Origin: Bacteroidota bacterium
GTDB lineage: Bacteria; Bacteroidota; Bacteroidia; Bacteroidales; WCHB1-69
Length of the DNA stretch: 6,614 nt
Direction: 5' to 3'
Assembly: GCA_023392945.1 (NCBI GenBank)
Contig: JAEWNB010000016.1
Location: 1-6,614, forward strand
Under the pieces are notes generated by a model. The model had not been told where the DNA came from, searched no databases, and worked only from the letters and a program-made list of their open reading frames with translations. This document shows positions 1 through 5,686 of the stretch, piece by piece. The position numbers and the translations under genes are program-made. The stretch's first letter is position 1. Each line of letters begins with the position of its first letter.

Positions 1-756
1 ATGAATGAGTTGAATACTCTTGGCAAATTAAATGAGTATATTGAAAAAACCAAGACAATGGTTTCGCAACATAAAGCCATTGAATGGAAAGAGATTCTTG
101 CTTCGAAAATATCGGATTTTAAACTCCCAAAATCAGGGTTTATTAATCGTGTAACCAATATTATTTTTAAAATTGTTTTTATTCTGACTTACCGTTACCG
201 ATACAGAGGCATTCACAATATTCCCAATGAACCCTGCATCATTGTTGCCAACCATCAGAGTTTTATTGACGGGCTTTTAATTTCTTCTACTTTAAGAACT
301 AAAATATCTAGCAAAACTTATTTCTTCGTTAAAGAAAAGCATTGGAGAAACTTCATCATGAATTTCTTTGCAAGGAATAATAATGTTATTTTGATGGATA
401 TTAATAAGAATTTGAGAGAAGCGTTACAGAAATTATCTTATGTGTTAAGGAATGGCAAGAATGTCATCATTTTCCCCGAAGGTACCCGCTCAAAAAACGG
501 CATTCAGGACTTTAAAGAAACTTTTGCCATCCTGAGCAAAGAGTTGAATGTACCTATTGTTCCGGTGGTCATCTATGGCTCAGACAGGGCTTCTTTCAGA
601 AAAATAAAATTTCCCCGCTATTTTGCCCCTCTTTCTGTAGATTTTCTTGAAACTGTTCGTCCCCGCAGAGATGAAACAACCCTGGAACTGAAAGAGAGAG
701 TGAAAGCCATTATTGGAGATAAAATCACTGCTTATCTTGATAAAAGAAGAAAATAA
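1..756 (+). CDS. PlsC-family 1-acylglycerol-3-phosphate acyltransferase-like protein (possibly the C-terminal part of a larger protein)
   Basis: The 251-residue reading frame carries the lysophospholipid acyltransferase (PlsC) signatures. Block I is NHQSFID at residues 84-90, giving the catalytic H85-x4-D90 pair. The glycerol-phosphate-binding FPEGTRS lies at 158-164, and a VPIVPVVIYGSD stretch follows at about 184-195. The family moves an acyl chain to a lysophospholipid or related acceptor at the inner face of the cytoplasmic membrane. A hydrophobic segment at about 52-63 could anchor it. The frame opens at the first base of the window, so no upstream signals can be checked. The first 70 residues (ELNTLGKLNEYIEKTKT, then a charged WKEIL...LPK linker) look more like the tail of a carrier-protein-like or ligase domain than a standalone PlsC N-terminus. 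Bacteroidota commonly fuse such acyltransferases to an AMP-binding acyl ligase, so the true gene may begin upstream. The domain call is firm; the substrate and the start are not. Confidence 0.88.
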   Translation: MNELNTLGKLNEYIEKTKTMVSQHKAIEWKEILASKISDFKLPKSGFINRVTNIIFKIVFILTYRYRYRGIHNIPNEPCIIVANHQSFIDGLLISSTLRTKISSKTYFFVKEKHWRNFIMNFFARNNNVILMDINKNLREALQKLSYVLRNGKNVIIFPEGTRSKNGIQDFKETFAILSKELNVPIVPVVIYGSDRASFRKIKFPRYFAPLSVDFLETVRPRRDETTLELKERVKAIIGDKITAYLDKRRK

Positions 757-1082
757 AGTACTTCTCCTACCCTATCTTTTGCTATTTAAAATCTTACGTG
801 GCTAAATTGGCTTTGAGCTCTTTTGTCGAATGTAGAGTTTTATTATAGAAACTATTTTTTAATTAATTAGCTAATATTAAAATGATTATATATACACAAA
901 TTTATATGTTTATATATCTTAATAAGAATAATTTGTATATTTGAACGCTCGAAAAAGAAGGCCTACCATAATTAAAGCTAGGAATTCTGTACCTTAATTG
1001 AAATGAAAATATAGACCGGTTTAGAAAGACTATCTTAGGATAGAACTAAGTTATGATTGTTGCAAATTGTATATGAAAATTA
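757..1082. other. AT-rich intergenic region without a recognisable gene
   Basis: These 326 bases between the acyltransferase stop codon and the left target duplication of the insertion sequence contain no convincing reading frame on either strand. They are very AT-rich, especially at 840-945. A perfect 10-bp palindrome ATTAGCTAAT lies at 866-875, and a weak 5-bp stem CTATC/GATAG with a 4-base loop lies at 1030-1043. A TATATTTG at 936-943 matches the Bacteroidota -7 consensus but has no TTTG at the right distance and no gene downstream before the insertion sequence. No GC-rich hairpin with a T-run follows the acyltransferase gene, so its terminator was not found. Before the insertion this stretch was continuous with bases 3801-3866. 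Confidence 0.7.
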
Positions 1083-1089
1083 GATTAGT
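1083..1089. repeat. Left target site duplication (GATTAGT) of the IS21-family element
   Basis: GATTAGT directly precedes the TG end of the insertion sequence and recurs exactly at 3794-3800 directly after its CA end. IS21-family elements typically duplicate 4-8 bp of target, so 7 bp fits. An 8-bp reading (AGATTAGT) is possible because the terminal A of the element is shared, but it would break the TG...CA ends. Confidence 0.9.
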
Positions 1090-1125
1090 TGGATATTTCA
1101 GTGATAGCCACCCAGCCATTTCAGT
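1090..1125 (+). repeat. Left terminal inverted repeat of the IS21-family element
   Basis: It begins TGGATATTTC and pairs with the complement of 3757-3793. The match is perfect for the first 10 bp. It weakens through the middle (TAGCCACCCA here against TAGCACCCA on the other side), then resumes after a 3-bp spacer as ATTTCAGT (1118-1125). One single-base length difference separates the 36-bp left and 37-bp right versions. These ends are where the IstA transposase would bind and cut. Confidence 0.85.
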
Positions 1126-1164
1126 GATAGCCACCCAATTTTAATTTCGGGTATCAGTTAGCCA
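1095..1164 (+). repeat. Three copies of the IS terminal repeat at the left (istB) end
   Basis: ATTTCAGTGATAGCCACCCA occurs identically at 1095-1114 and 1118-1137, a 23-bp period. A diverged third copy beginning ATTTCGGGTATCAGTTAGCC lies at 1144-1164. They are related, in inverted orientation, to the repeats at 3544-3788. IS21-family ends carry multiple such repeats as transposase binding sites; assigning these copies as IstA sites is inferred from that. Confidence 0.8.
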
Positions 1165-1182
1165 AGCGTGGCAAAAATACAT

Positions 1183-1899
1183 TTATTTTCTAAAACTATC
1201 ACCTTTTAATTCTAAGCGATGAGAAGTTTTAACTAGTCTGTCCATTATGGCATCGGCAATAGTTTCATTTTTCGACAAGACATTGTACCATTCTGAGACA
1301 GGAAGCTGACTGGAGATAATGGTAGAGTGCCTGCCATGCCTGTCTTCAACGATTTCCATAAAGTCCATTAATTGTTGTCCGTCCAGTTTCTTCATTCCAA
1401 AGTCATCAATGATGAGAAGGTCTTGGGTAGCCATTTTGTCAAAGAAGTGGGCAATGGAACTTTCAATGCGTGCCAATTGTATCGTCTCTAATAATTTCAT
1501 CATATTAAAATAGGAGACTTTATATCCGCCGAAACAGGCTTGATATCCTAAAGCAGTGACAATGAAACTTTTTCCGACACCCGATGCTCCTGTTACCAGA
1601 ACGGAAACCCCTTGTTTGATGTAATCGCAAGTGGAGAGTTGCATAATTTTTCCTTCTTCCCGTCCTTTAGCGTTATCAAAGATAATTTCTTCAATAGAGG
1701 AGAGGTAACGGAACTTTGCTGATTTGATAAGTCGATCGGTTCGTCTTTCAAAACGTTGGTCGCGTTCTGATTGTAAGAGCATTGACAGCCCGTCTTTCAA
1801 GGTTAAACTTTCAGTTTTGTGGGTTTCTCCCAACATTCGCCAGCAGTCTGCCATACCAGGCAGACGCAGTCTTTTTAATTCATCATAAATTTCTTGCAT
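1183..1899 (-). CDS. istB: IS21-family helper ATPase IstB
   Basis: This 238-residue AAA+ protein resembles DnaC and is the transposition helper of IS21 elements. IstB proteins bind ATP and DNA, help choose target DNA and stimulate the IstA transposase. The N-terminal helical part (about 1-80) is followed by a Walker A motif GASGVGKS at 104-111 and a Walker B motif LLIIDDFG at 161-168. A sensor-like TIISSQLP lies at 193-200 and a C-terminal DAIMDRLV with R221 at 216-223. All key residues are present and the length is normal for the family, so the protein looks functional. Its ATG lies 17 bp after the istA stop codon, so the two genes are probably co-transcribed. No clear ribosome-binding site is visible in the AT-rich gap. 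Confidence 0.96.
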   Translation of the reverse strand: MQEIYDELKRLRLPGMADCWRMLGETHKTESLTLKDGLSMLLQSERDQRFERRTDRLIKSAKFRYLSSIEEIIFDNAKGREEGKIMQLSTCDYIKQGVSVLVTGASGVGKSFIVTALGYQACFGGYKVSYFNMMKLLETIQLARIESSIAHFFDKMATQDLLIIDDFGMKKLDGQQLMDFMEIVEDRHGRHSTIISSQLPVSEWYNVLSKNETIADAIMDRLVKTSHRLELKGDSFRK

Positions 1900-1916
1900 A
1901 ATTAATTAGTTTATTG

Positions 1917-3479
1917 TTATTTATAATATTCACGTCCACGTATATTGCTGTGAGACGGGATTGTTTCATATTGGTTGTCATCCGAATCAATAATACCGGC
2001 ACATTTGCTTTTTATCAGATTGAGAATGAAAGAATATTTATATTGATGATATTCGAGAGCCGTTTTACAAGCTTTCTCGAAAATATCGTGGTCGGTTGTC
2101 TTTTGTAAATGTAACAGCCCGTCGCAAGATTTATAGAAAGTTTCCGGCGGAAGTTCCGGGTGAGTTTCAAACATCTCATGGATTATTTCAGTGAGCGAAT
2201 CCGATACTTTGGCGGCACGTTCCTGATACTTTTGCGGTGACAAGTTCTGATAATCATTAAAATAGGATGGAAGATGATTCTGTATGGTGCTGTAACCCGG
2301 ACGGCATATTCTTGTATGAATGGCAATTTTGTTTTTCCCATCATAGATGCTTACAATTGATTTTGTATAAATGACTTTTACCTTTTTCAATATATAGCGA
2401 TAAGGTACCGAATAATAATGATGGTCTCTTCTTAATTCAATGTAGCTGTTGCGCTGCACGTGCAATTCCGTCATATATTTAATTTCGAAAGGTTCGGAGG
2501 GGAGGGAGCGCAAATTGGGTTTGTCAACAGCGAGAAAATGCTCTTCCCTGTTATAGGGATGTTGCTGCATGCGCTTTTGGTTATGTTGCAACATCTTTTC
2601 ACTGATTGCCTGATTTAATTCCTCTTGAGAAAAAAACTGTCTGTTACGCAACGGCCCATATACCCGCCGATAGATAAGTTTAACCTGGTCTTCCACAAGA
2701 GCCTTGTCCTTGGGTTTACCTGCACGTGCCGGAATTACTACGCAACCATAGTGATTGGCAAAATCTTCCATGATTTTGTTGAGTTCCGGCTGGTAACGGT
2801 CTGACTTGATTACAGAAGATTTCAGATTGTCGGTAACAATAATCTTGGGAACACCCCCCAAAGCTCTCAGGCAATGTTCCAACGCATAGAGAAAATCTTC
2901 TATCTTTTGCGAATCAACTGCCATGGCAAAACCATAGTCCGAAGCTGGAAGAGAAGCTACAAAAACCTGATTCTTAATTTCTTCTCCTGTATCCAAATCT
3001 ATATAGGAAAGCGTATCACCTGCAAAATCAACAAAAAGTTCTTTCCCCCCTTCCCGATTTTCACTAAGTATCATGCCGGGCTTTGCTGCCACTTTGTGTT
3101 GGTTGATGTGATAACAAAATTGAGTATAACCATAACCGTATTCTACCTGATTTCGGTATTCTTCCCATAGTTGGTACATCGTTACGTGCTTGCGTTGCAA
3201 CTCCGTCAAAATGTAATCCAATCGTTCCGACAACTCCCTAAATCGATTATCCGAGTATGCAGGACTCCCCTCACACAGTCGGGATTCCAGTTCGGGCTCT
3301 TCCATTGCCAATAACGAATCCACCCCAAGTGAATCCGCCTCTGCCGCATTGACATATTTATTTACAGTCCCTTTGTATATATCCAAATGGTCTGCAATCT
3401 TTCTGTTTGACATTCCACACTCCTTATGGAGTCTGAGTACTTGCTTTATCTTGCTCATTTCCTTACATTTTCCTGCCAT
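1917..3479 (-). CDS. istA: IS21-family transposase IstA
   Basis: This 520-residue DDE transposase catalyses strand cutting and transfer for the surrounding element. An N-terminal helix-turn-helix (about residues 11-42, with SNRKIADHLDIYKGTVNKYV) should recognise the terminal repeats. The RNase-H-like catalytic core begins at about 147 with ELFVDFAGD, giving D151. It continues with IIVTDNLKS, giving D217, and KDKALVEDQ, giving E263, in the order and context typical of IstA. The C-terminal part carries the beta-rich region with YELRRDHHYYSVPYRY-like sequence found in this family. No frameshift or stop interrupts it. The start is supported by an AAGGGA site 6 bp upstream; a second in-frame ATG seven codons further in (M8) is less well placed. 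istB follows after 17 bp. Confidence 0.96.
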   Translation of the reverse strand: MAGKCKEMSKIKQVLRLHKECGMSNRKIADHLDIYKGTVNKYVNAAEADSLGVDSLLAMEEPELESRLCEGSPAYSDNRFRELSERLDYILTELQRKHVTMYQLWEEYRNQVEYGYGYTQFCYHINQHKVAAKPGMILSENREGGKELFVDFAGDTLSYIDLDTGEEIKNQVFVASLPASDYGFAMAVDSQKIEDFLYALEHCLRALGGVPKIIVTDNLKSSVIKSDRYQPELNKIMEDFANHYGCVVIPARAGKPKDKALVEDQVKLIYRRVYGPLRNRQFFSQEELNQAISEKMLQHNQKRMQQHPYNREEHFLAVDKPNLRSLPSEPFEIKYMTELHVQRNSYIELRRDHHYYSVPYRYILKKVKVIYTKSIVSIYDGKNKIAIHTRICRPGYSTIQNHLPSYFNDYQNLSPQKYQERAAKVSDSLTEIIHEMFETHPELPPETFYKSCDGLLHLQKTTDHDIFEKACKTALEYHQYKYSFILNLIKSKCAGIIDSDDNQYETIPSHSNIRGREYYK

Positions 3480-3485
3480 AGCTAT

Positions 3486-3491
3486 TCCCTT
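3486..3491 (-). promoter_or_regulatory. Ribosome binding site of istA
   Basis: On the minus strand AAGGGA lies 6 bases upstream of the istA ATG. It is the clearest Shine-Dalgarno-like site in the window and favours the start at 3479 over the later internal ATG. The host genes nearby lack such sites, so the element seems to bring its own translation signal. Confidence 0.6.
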
Positions 3492-3515
3492 TTTTGATGT
3501 TCATGACTTTTTTTG

Positions 3516-3523
3516 CAAAAGTA
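3516..3523 (-). promoter_or_regulatory. Candidate -7 promoter element for istA-istB
   Basis: Read on the minus strand, TACTTTTG matches the Bacteroidota -7 consensus TAnnTTTG and lies 36 bases upstream of the istA start codon. No TTTG is found 19-21 bases further upstream, where the terminal repeat copy at 3544-3564 begins instead. The promoter would therefore be weak, or would overlap a transposase binding site that could repress it. It is a motif match only. Confidence 0.45.
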
Positions 3524-3543
3524 CTGTTTTGAACTCCTCTGAC

Positions 3544-3788
3544 TGGGTGCTAATGCTCCGAAATGTATTGAATTCCAGCTATTCAGAAAATGAAATTGGG
3601 TGCTAATACTCCGAAATGAATCCTTGCTTCAACTACTTTGCAGTCGTTGGGTGGCAATGCTCCGAAATCTCGCTTTATATTTGTGCTTTTAATCCCATTT
3701 TCTTGCTTTTATCCATCTGTTTGGTCAATTATAATCCGCTTTTTTCGGATTTTTTGACTGAAATTGTTGGGTGCTAATGCTCCGAAAT
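3544..3788 (-). repeat. Four copies of the IS terminal repeat in the istA upstream region
   Basis: A 21-bp unit, TGGGTGCTAATGCTCCGAAAT on the plus strand, occurs at 3544-3564, 3597-3617 (one mismatch, ACT for GCT), 3648-3668 (two mismatches) and 3768-3788. The first and last copies are identical. Gaps are 32, 30 and 99 bp. The complement, ATTTCGGAGCATTAGCACCCA, is related to the left-end repeats ATTTCAGTGATAGCCACCCA. These copies, with the istA leader, explain the 314-bp non-coding stretch 3480-3793. They are most likely IstA binding sites. Confidence 0.85.
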
Positions 3789-3793
3789 ATCCA
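3757..3793 (-). repeat. Right terminal inverted repeat of the IS21-family element
   Basis: On the minus strand it starts TGGATATTTC, identical to the left end, and continues with GGAGCATTAGCACCCA. A 3-bp spacer follows and then ATTTCAGT, which is the start of a decayed second repeat at the same offset as in the left end. The terminal CA on the plus strand abuts the GATTAGT target duplication. Confidence 0.85.
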
Positions 3794-3800
3794 GATTAGT
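3794..3800. repeat. Right target site duplication (GATTAGT) of the IS21-family element
   Basis: This is an exact copy of 1083-1089 directly outside the right end of the element. Joining base 1089 to base 3801 restores the presumed pre-insertion sequence, which lies wholly between genes. Confidence 0.9.
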
Positions 3801-3866
3801 AGATTAAAATTTATAATAAACTTCTTATTCTACTAAAAATACTATGGTAAAGTAAAACAAACAACA

Positions 3867-4553
3867 ATGAAAAATTTTCCTAATGTTACCATCAAATTAC
3901 TATTACTATTACTATTACTATTACTATTAATAGTAGTAATTAGCCTTACGGGATGTTTAATAAATTGCCCTAAATGTACTGTCCGCCCCCCTGATTTAAC
4001 AGAAGAAATTACTTTTAACTTACATGATAAATCTATGCAAAAAGAATATCAGATTTATCAGATGAATATGCAGAACGGCTACTATAGAGAGTTTTTTGGT
4101 CAGCCCAAATTTGATGAAAGTCTTTTTGATTTTCTTAAAGAATACTGCCTTAGTAAAAAAATTCCGGTTAACGAAAAAACCACAAATATAGTTTTGTATT
4201 ATAATTCACCGGTTACAAAAACTTTCAAGGTGTCAGATGACAATATTCAAGGGATAAGTATTTTTGGTGTAGAAAAAAAGAAAATAATGCATCATCTATT
4301 TGTAAAAAATGAAAAGTCGGAATTTTATGAGGAAGAAAATACTAAAGTGCCTGTCAGGGGCTTAACTCATAATCATATTCATTTTTATCTTGAAAATTAT
4401 GTATTTAAAGACCCACAAAATAAATCTTATATTATTACTTCCGGTAAATTTAATGCTGAAGTGCAGAAAAATATAAATAAATATTATAGAGCCCCATTCC
4501 TTCAATTTGAAGTAAAAGCTTCTGCAAAAGCTGCAGAGCCTCCTTCAGAATGA
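3867..4553 (+). CDS. Hypothetical lipoprotein with a poly-leucine signal peptide
   Basis: I do not recognise the family of this 228-residue protein. A lipoprotein signal peptide is clear: short basic N-region with K2 and K10, eleven consecutive leucines at 11-21, then IVVI and the lipobox LTGC with the acylated cysteine at C30. Two further cysteines form C34-P-K-C37 just after the lipid anchor. The mature part is hydrophilic and mixed in character, with no repeats and no further membrane segment. It ends in a low-complexity KASAKAAEPPSE tail. It would be attached to the inner or outer membrane on the periplasmic side or at the cell surface. The only sensible start is the ATG at 3867; the next in-frame ATG lies beyond the lipobox. 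No consensus promoter is visible in the 66 bp between the insertion sequence and the gene, so its original upstream region may have been separated by the insertion. The coding sequence is more AT-rich than the neighbouring operon. Confidence 0.8.
   Translation: MKNFPNVTIKLLLLLLLLLLLIVVISLTGCLINCPKCTVRPPDLTEEITFNLHDKSMQKEYQIYQMNMQNGYYREFFGQPKFDESLFDFLKEYCLSKKIPVNEKTTNIVLYYNSPVTKTFKVSDDNIQGISIFGVEKKKIMHHLFVKNEKSEFYEEENTKVPVRGLTHNHIHFYLENYVFKDPQNKSYIITSGKFNAEVQKNINKYYRAPFLQFEVKASAKAAEPPSE
3897..3929 (+). repeat. TTACTA hexanucleotide microsatellite inside the lipoprotein signal peptide
   Basis: Five and a half tandem copies of TTACTA encode the eleven-leucine run (alternating TTA and CTA codons). 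Because the unit is six bases, gain or loss of whole units by replication slippage would add or remove two leucines without shifting the frame. That would change only the length of the signal-peptide core. Confidence 0.9.
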
Positions 4554-4817
4554 TATTATTTTCAGCCCAGAAAAGATAAATTTGTTACCATCAATTATGT
4601 TACTGGAGAATAATACAACTATTCACAAGGGAATAAACACATCAATCACTATTTGAGCTGACATAAATTCTTTTAAAAATAAATAGTTGTGGAAAATAAT
4701 TCAAATGATGAGTTAGCTAAAACATTGAGTTTATAATATTAGCATGCAACATCTTATCTCCTATTAATAGATAAATACAGATTGTTATCAAAATATTTTT
4801 ATTTCGAGGCTAAACAT

Positions 4818-4830
4818 TTTCCATTGGAAA
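4818..4830. promoter_or_regulatory. Candidate operator palindrome next to the trx promoter
   Basis: TTTCCA-T-TGGAAA is a perfect 6-bp inverted repeat around one base and directly abuts the -33 element. A further TGGAAA half-site lies in the promoter spacer at 4841-4846, 16 bp after the right arm. The position suits binding of a dimeric regulator, possibly the MarR-like protein encoded in the same operon. This is inferred from position alone. Confidence 0.35.
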
Positions 4831-4861
4831 TTTGTTTTAGTGGAAATTATTTGTATTTTTG
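4831..4861 (+). promoter_or_regulatory. Bacteroidota-type promoter of the trx-marR-reductase operon
   Basis: A TTTG at 4831-4834 is separated by 19 bases from TATTTTTG at 4854-4861. This matches the known Bacteroidota sigma-ABfr consensus (TTTG, a spacer of about 19-21 bases, TAnnTTTG) in both elements and in spacing. Transcription would begin near 4867-4869, giving a leader of roughly 28 bases before the thioredoxin ATG. It is the best-formed promoter in the window. Confidence 0.75.
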
Positions 4862-4895
4862 CAACGTCAATCATTAATTAAACCAAGAAAAAAAA

Positions 4896-5294
4896 ATGGA
4901 AAATCAAAACAAAGAACAGAAAAACGAAATTGTTTCTACGCCAATAAATCTCACAAAAGAGCTTTTTATTAAGAAGGTTCTGGATTACGAAAACAGCAAC
5001 AATGAGTGGAAATACTTAGGTGACAAGCCTGCCATCATTGACTTTTATGCAACATGGTGCGGACCGTGTAAAGCTGTTGCCCCGGTACTTGAAGATTTGG
5101 CAAAAGAGTATGAAGGAAAAATTTATATTTACAAAGTGGATGTTGACCAGGAACAGGAATTGGCAGGGATATTTGGCATCAGCAGTGTTCCTACCCTACT
5201 TTTTATACCGATGAATGATAATCCTCAAATGGCAACCGGTGCTTTACCAAAGGAGAGTTTTATACAAGCAATCAATGATTTACTTTTAAAGTAA
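4896..5294 (+). CDS. trxA: Thioredoxin
   Basis: This 132-residue protein is a thioredoxin, a small dithiol protein that reduces disulfides on target proteins. The active site WCGPC spans residues 54-58, within the canonical FYATWCGPCKAVAP. The cis-proline loop SVPT follows at 97-100 (P99) and the C-terminal helix KESFIQAINDLL closes the fold. No signal peptide is present, so it acts in the cytoplasm. The N-terminus is about 25 residues longer than in Escherichia coli thioredoxin; a similar extension is usual in Bacteroidales homologues as I recall them. The ATG at 4896 follows the strong promoter with a short A-rich leader. The next gene starts 6 bp after its stop codon, showing co-transcription. 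Its electron donor, normally thioredoxin reductase, is not in the window. Confidence 0.95.
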   Translation: MENQNKEQKNEIVSTPINLTKELFIKKVLDYENSNNEWKYLGDKPAIIDFYATWCGPCKAVAPVLEDLAKEYEGKIYIYKVDVDQEQELAGIFGISSVPTLLFIPMNDNPQMATGALPKESFIQAINDLLLK

Positions 5295-5300
5295 AGTACA

Positions 5301-5672
5301 ATGGAAAAGTTGAAAACTTTATGCTACATCAGAGAAATCTATCAGGCAATTGCAGAGTTTGAATCCAACTTTCAAAAATCATATAATATATGTTTTAACG
5401 AAGGGATGGCTCTCTGTTCTTTAAAAGATAAACCCTTGTCATCGGGCGAGTTGGCTAAGGAGTTAGGATTATCCAATTCCAATACTTCCAAAGTACTTAA
5501 ATCTATTGAAGATAAGGGATTTATTGAGAGAATTATCGGCAAAAACGATCATAGAAAAATGTATTTTACCTTATCTGAATCCGGAAGAGATAAAATATCT
5601 ACCATTAACTGTGAAGAAGATAAAATGCCTTTAAAAGTAAAGGAATTAATTAAGAATATCGGTTTATATTAA
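5301..5672 (+). CDS. MarR-like winged-helix transcriptional regulator
   Basis: The 123-residue protein has the layout of a MarR-type regulator: an N-terminal dimerisation helix (about 8-35), then the winged helix-turn-helix. The recognition part LSSGELAKELGLSNSNTSKVLKSIEDKG is at 46-73 and the wing is at about 77-91, with NDHRKMYFTLS in place of the usual D-x-R-K/R wing tip. A short C-terminal helix (about 111-120) ends it, so it is slightly shorter than typical MarR proteins. Four cysteines (C8, C31, C39, C104) are notable in so small a regulator. With thioredoxin before it (6-bp gap) and a disulfide reductase after it (14-bp gap), a thiol- or sulfur-responsive role and autoregulation of the operon are plausible but unproven. 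The ligand and target sites are unknown. Confidence 0.85.
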   Translation: MEKLKTLCYIREIYQAIAEFESNFQKSYNICFNEGMALCSLKDKPLSSGELAKELGLSNSNTSKVLKSIEDKGFIERIIGKNDHRKMYFTLSESGRDKISTINCEEDKMPLKVKELIKNIGLY

Positions 5673-5686
5673 AATAATAAATTACA

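Larger units (their letters stand above)
1090..3793 (-). mobile_element. Complete IS21-family insertion sequence (2704 bp)
   Basis: The element has all expected IS21 parts: a transposase gene (istA) followed closely by a helper ATPase gene (istB) in the same direction, ends of the form TG...CA, imperfect terminal inverted repeats with several internal copies, and a 7-bp direct target duplication. The two outermost 10 bases are perfectly inverted (TGGATATTTC at 1090-1099 and its complement at 3784-3793). Both reading frames are intact and keep their catalytic motifs, and the target duplication is exact. This suggests a fairly recent, possibly still active, copy. It sits between genes and interrupts none. 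At 2.7 kb it is slightly longer than the classic members, because of the long repeat-rich leader upstream of istA. Confidence 0.95.
4554..4895. other. AT-rich intergenic region upstream of the redox operon
   Basis: These 342 bases between the lipoprotein and thioredoxin genes hold no convincing reading frame. A weak stem TTTTC/GAAAA (4559-4574) follows the lipoprotein stop codon but lacks GC content and a T-run, so it is not a confident terminator. An inverted TTATCT/AGATAA pair (4754-4774) surrounds the palindrome CTATTAATAG. The downstream end carries the palindrome and promoter listed separately. Confidence 0.65.

Noticed and set aside
936..943. TATATTTG as a promoter -7 box in the left intergenic region
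   Set aside because: No TTTG at 19-21 bp upstream and no gene downstream before the insertion sequence. Such matches are expected by chance in AT-rich DNA.
1161..1172. Hairpin GCCA-AGCG-TGGC after istB as a terminator
   Set aside because: The stem is only 4 bp. The run beside it is A on the plus strand and precedes the stem on the minus strand, so it has terminator form in neither direction.
1319..1513. Plus-strand open frame opposite istB, with similar ones opposite istA (1914-2108, 2874-3170, 3349-3606)
   Set aside because: They lie antisense to genes with full family motifs, show no domain or start signal of their own, and are shadows of the coding strand.
3544..3668. Three 21-bp repeats with 30-32-bp gaps that look like a mini CRISPR array
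   Set aside because: The fourth copy is 99 bp away, no cas genes are present, and the repeats match the inverted repeats at the other end of the insertion sequence. They are IS21 terminal repeats.
3897..3929. Microsatellite as an on/off phase-variation switch
   Set aside because: The unit is 6 bp, so slippage by whole units does not shift the reading frame; only length tuning is plausible.
4615..4690. 9-bp inverted repeat ACAACTATT / AATAGTTGT
   Set aside because: The arms are 58 bp apart in AT-rich DNA, with no extension or linked function; likely chance.
5020..5214. Alternative-frame open frame inside thioredoxin, and others at 5802-6062 (plus) and 6005-6352 (minus) inside the reductase
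   Set aside because: The overlapping frame has the catalytic motifs in each case; the alternatives are compositional by-products.
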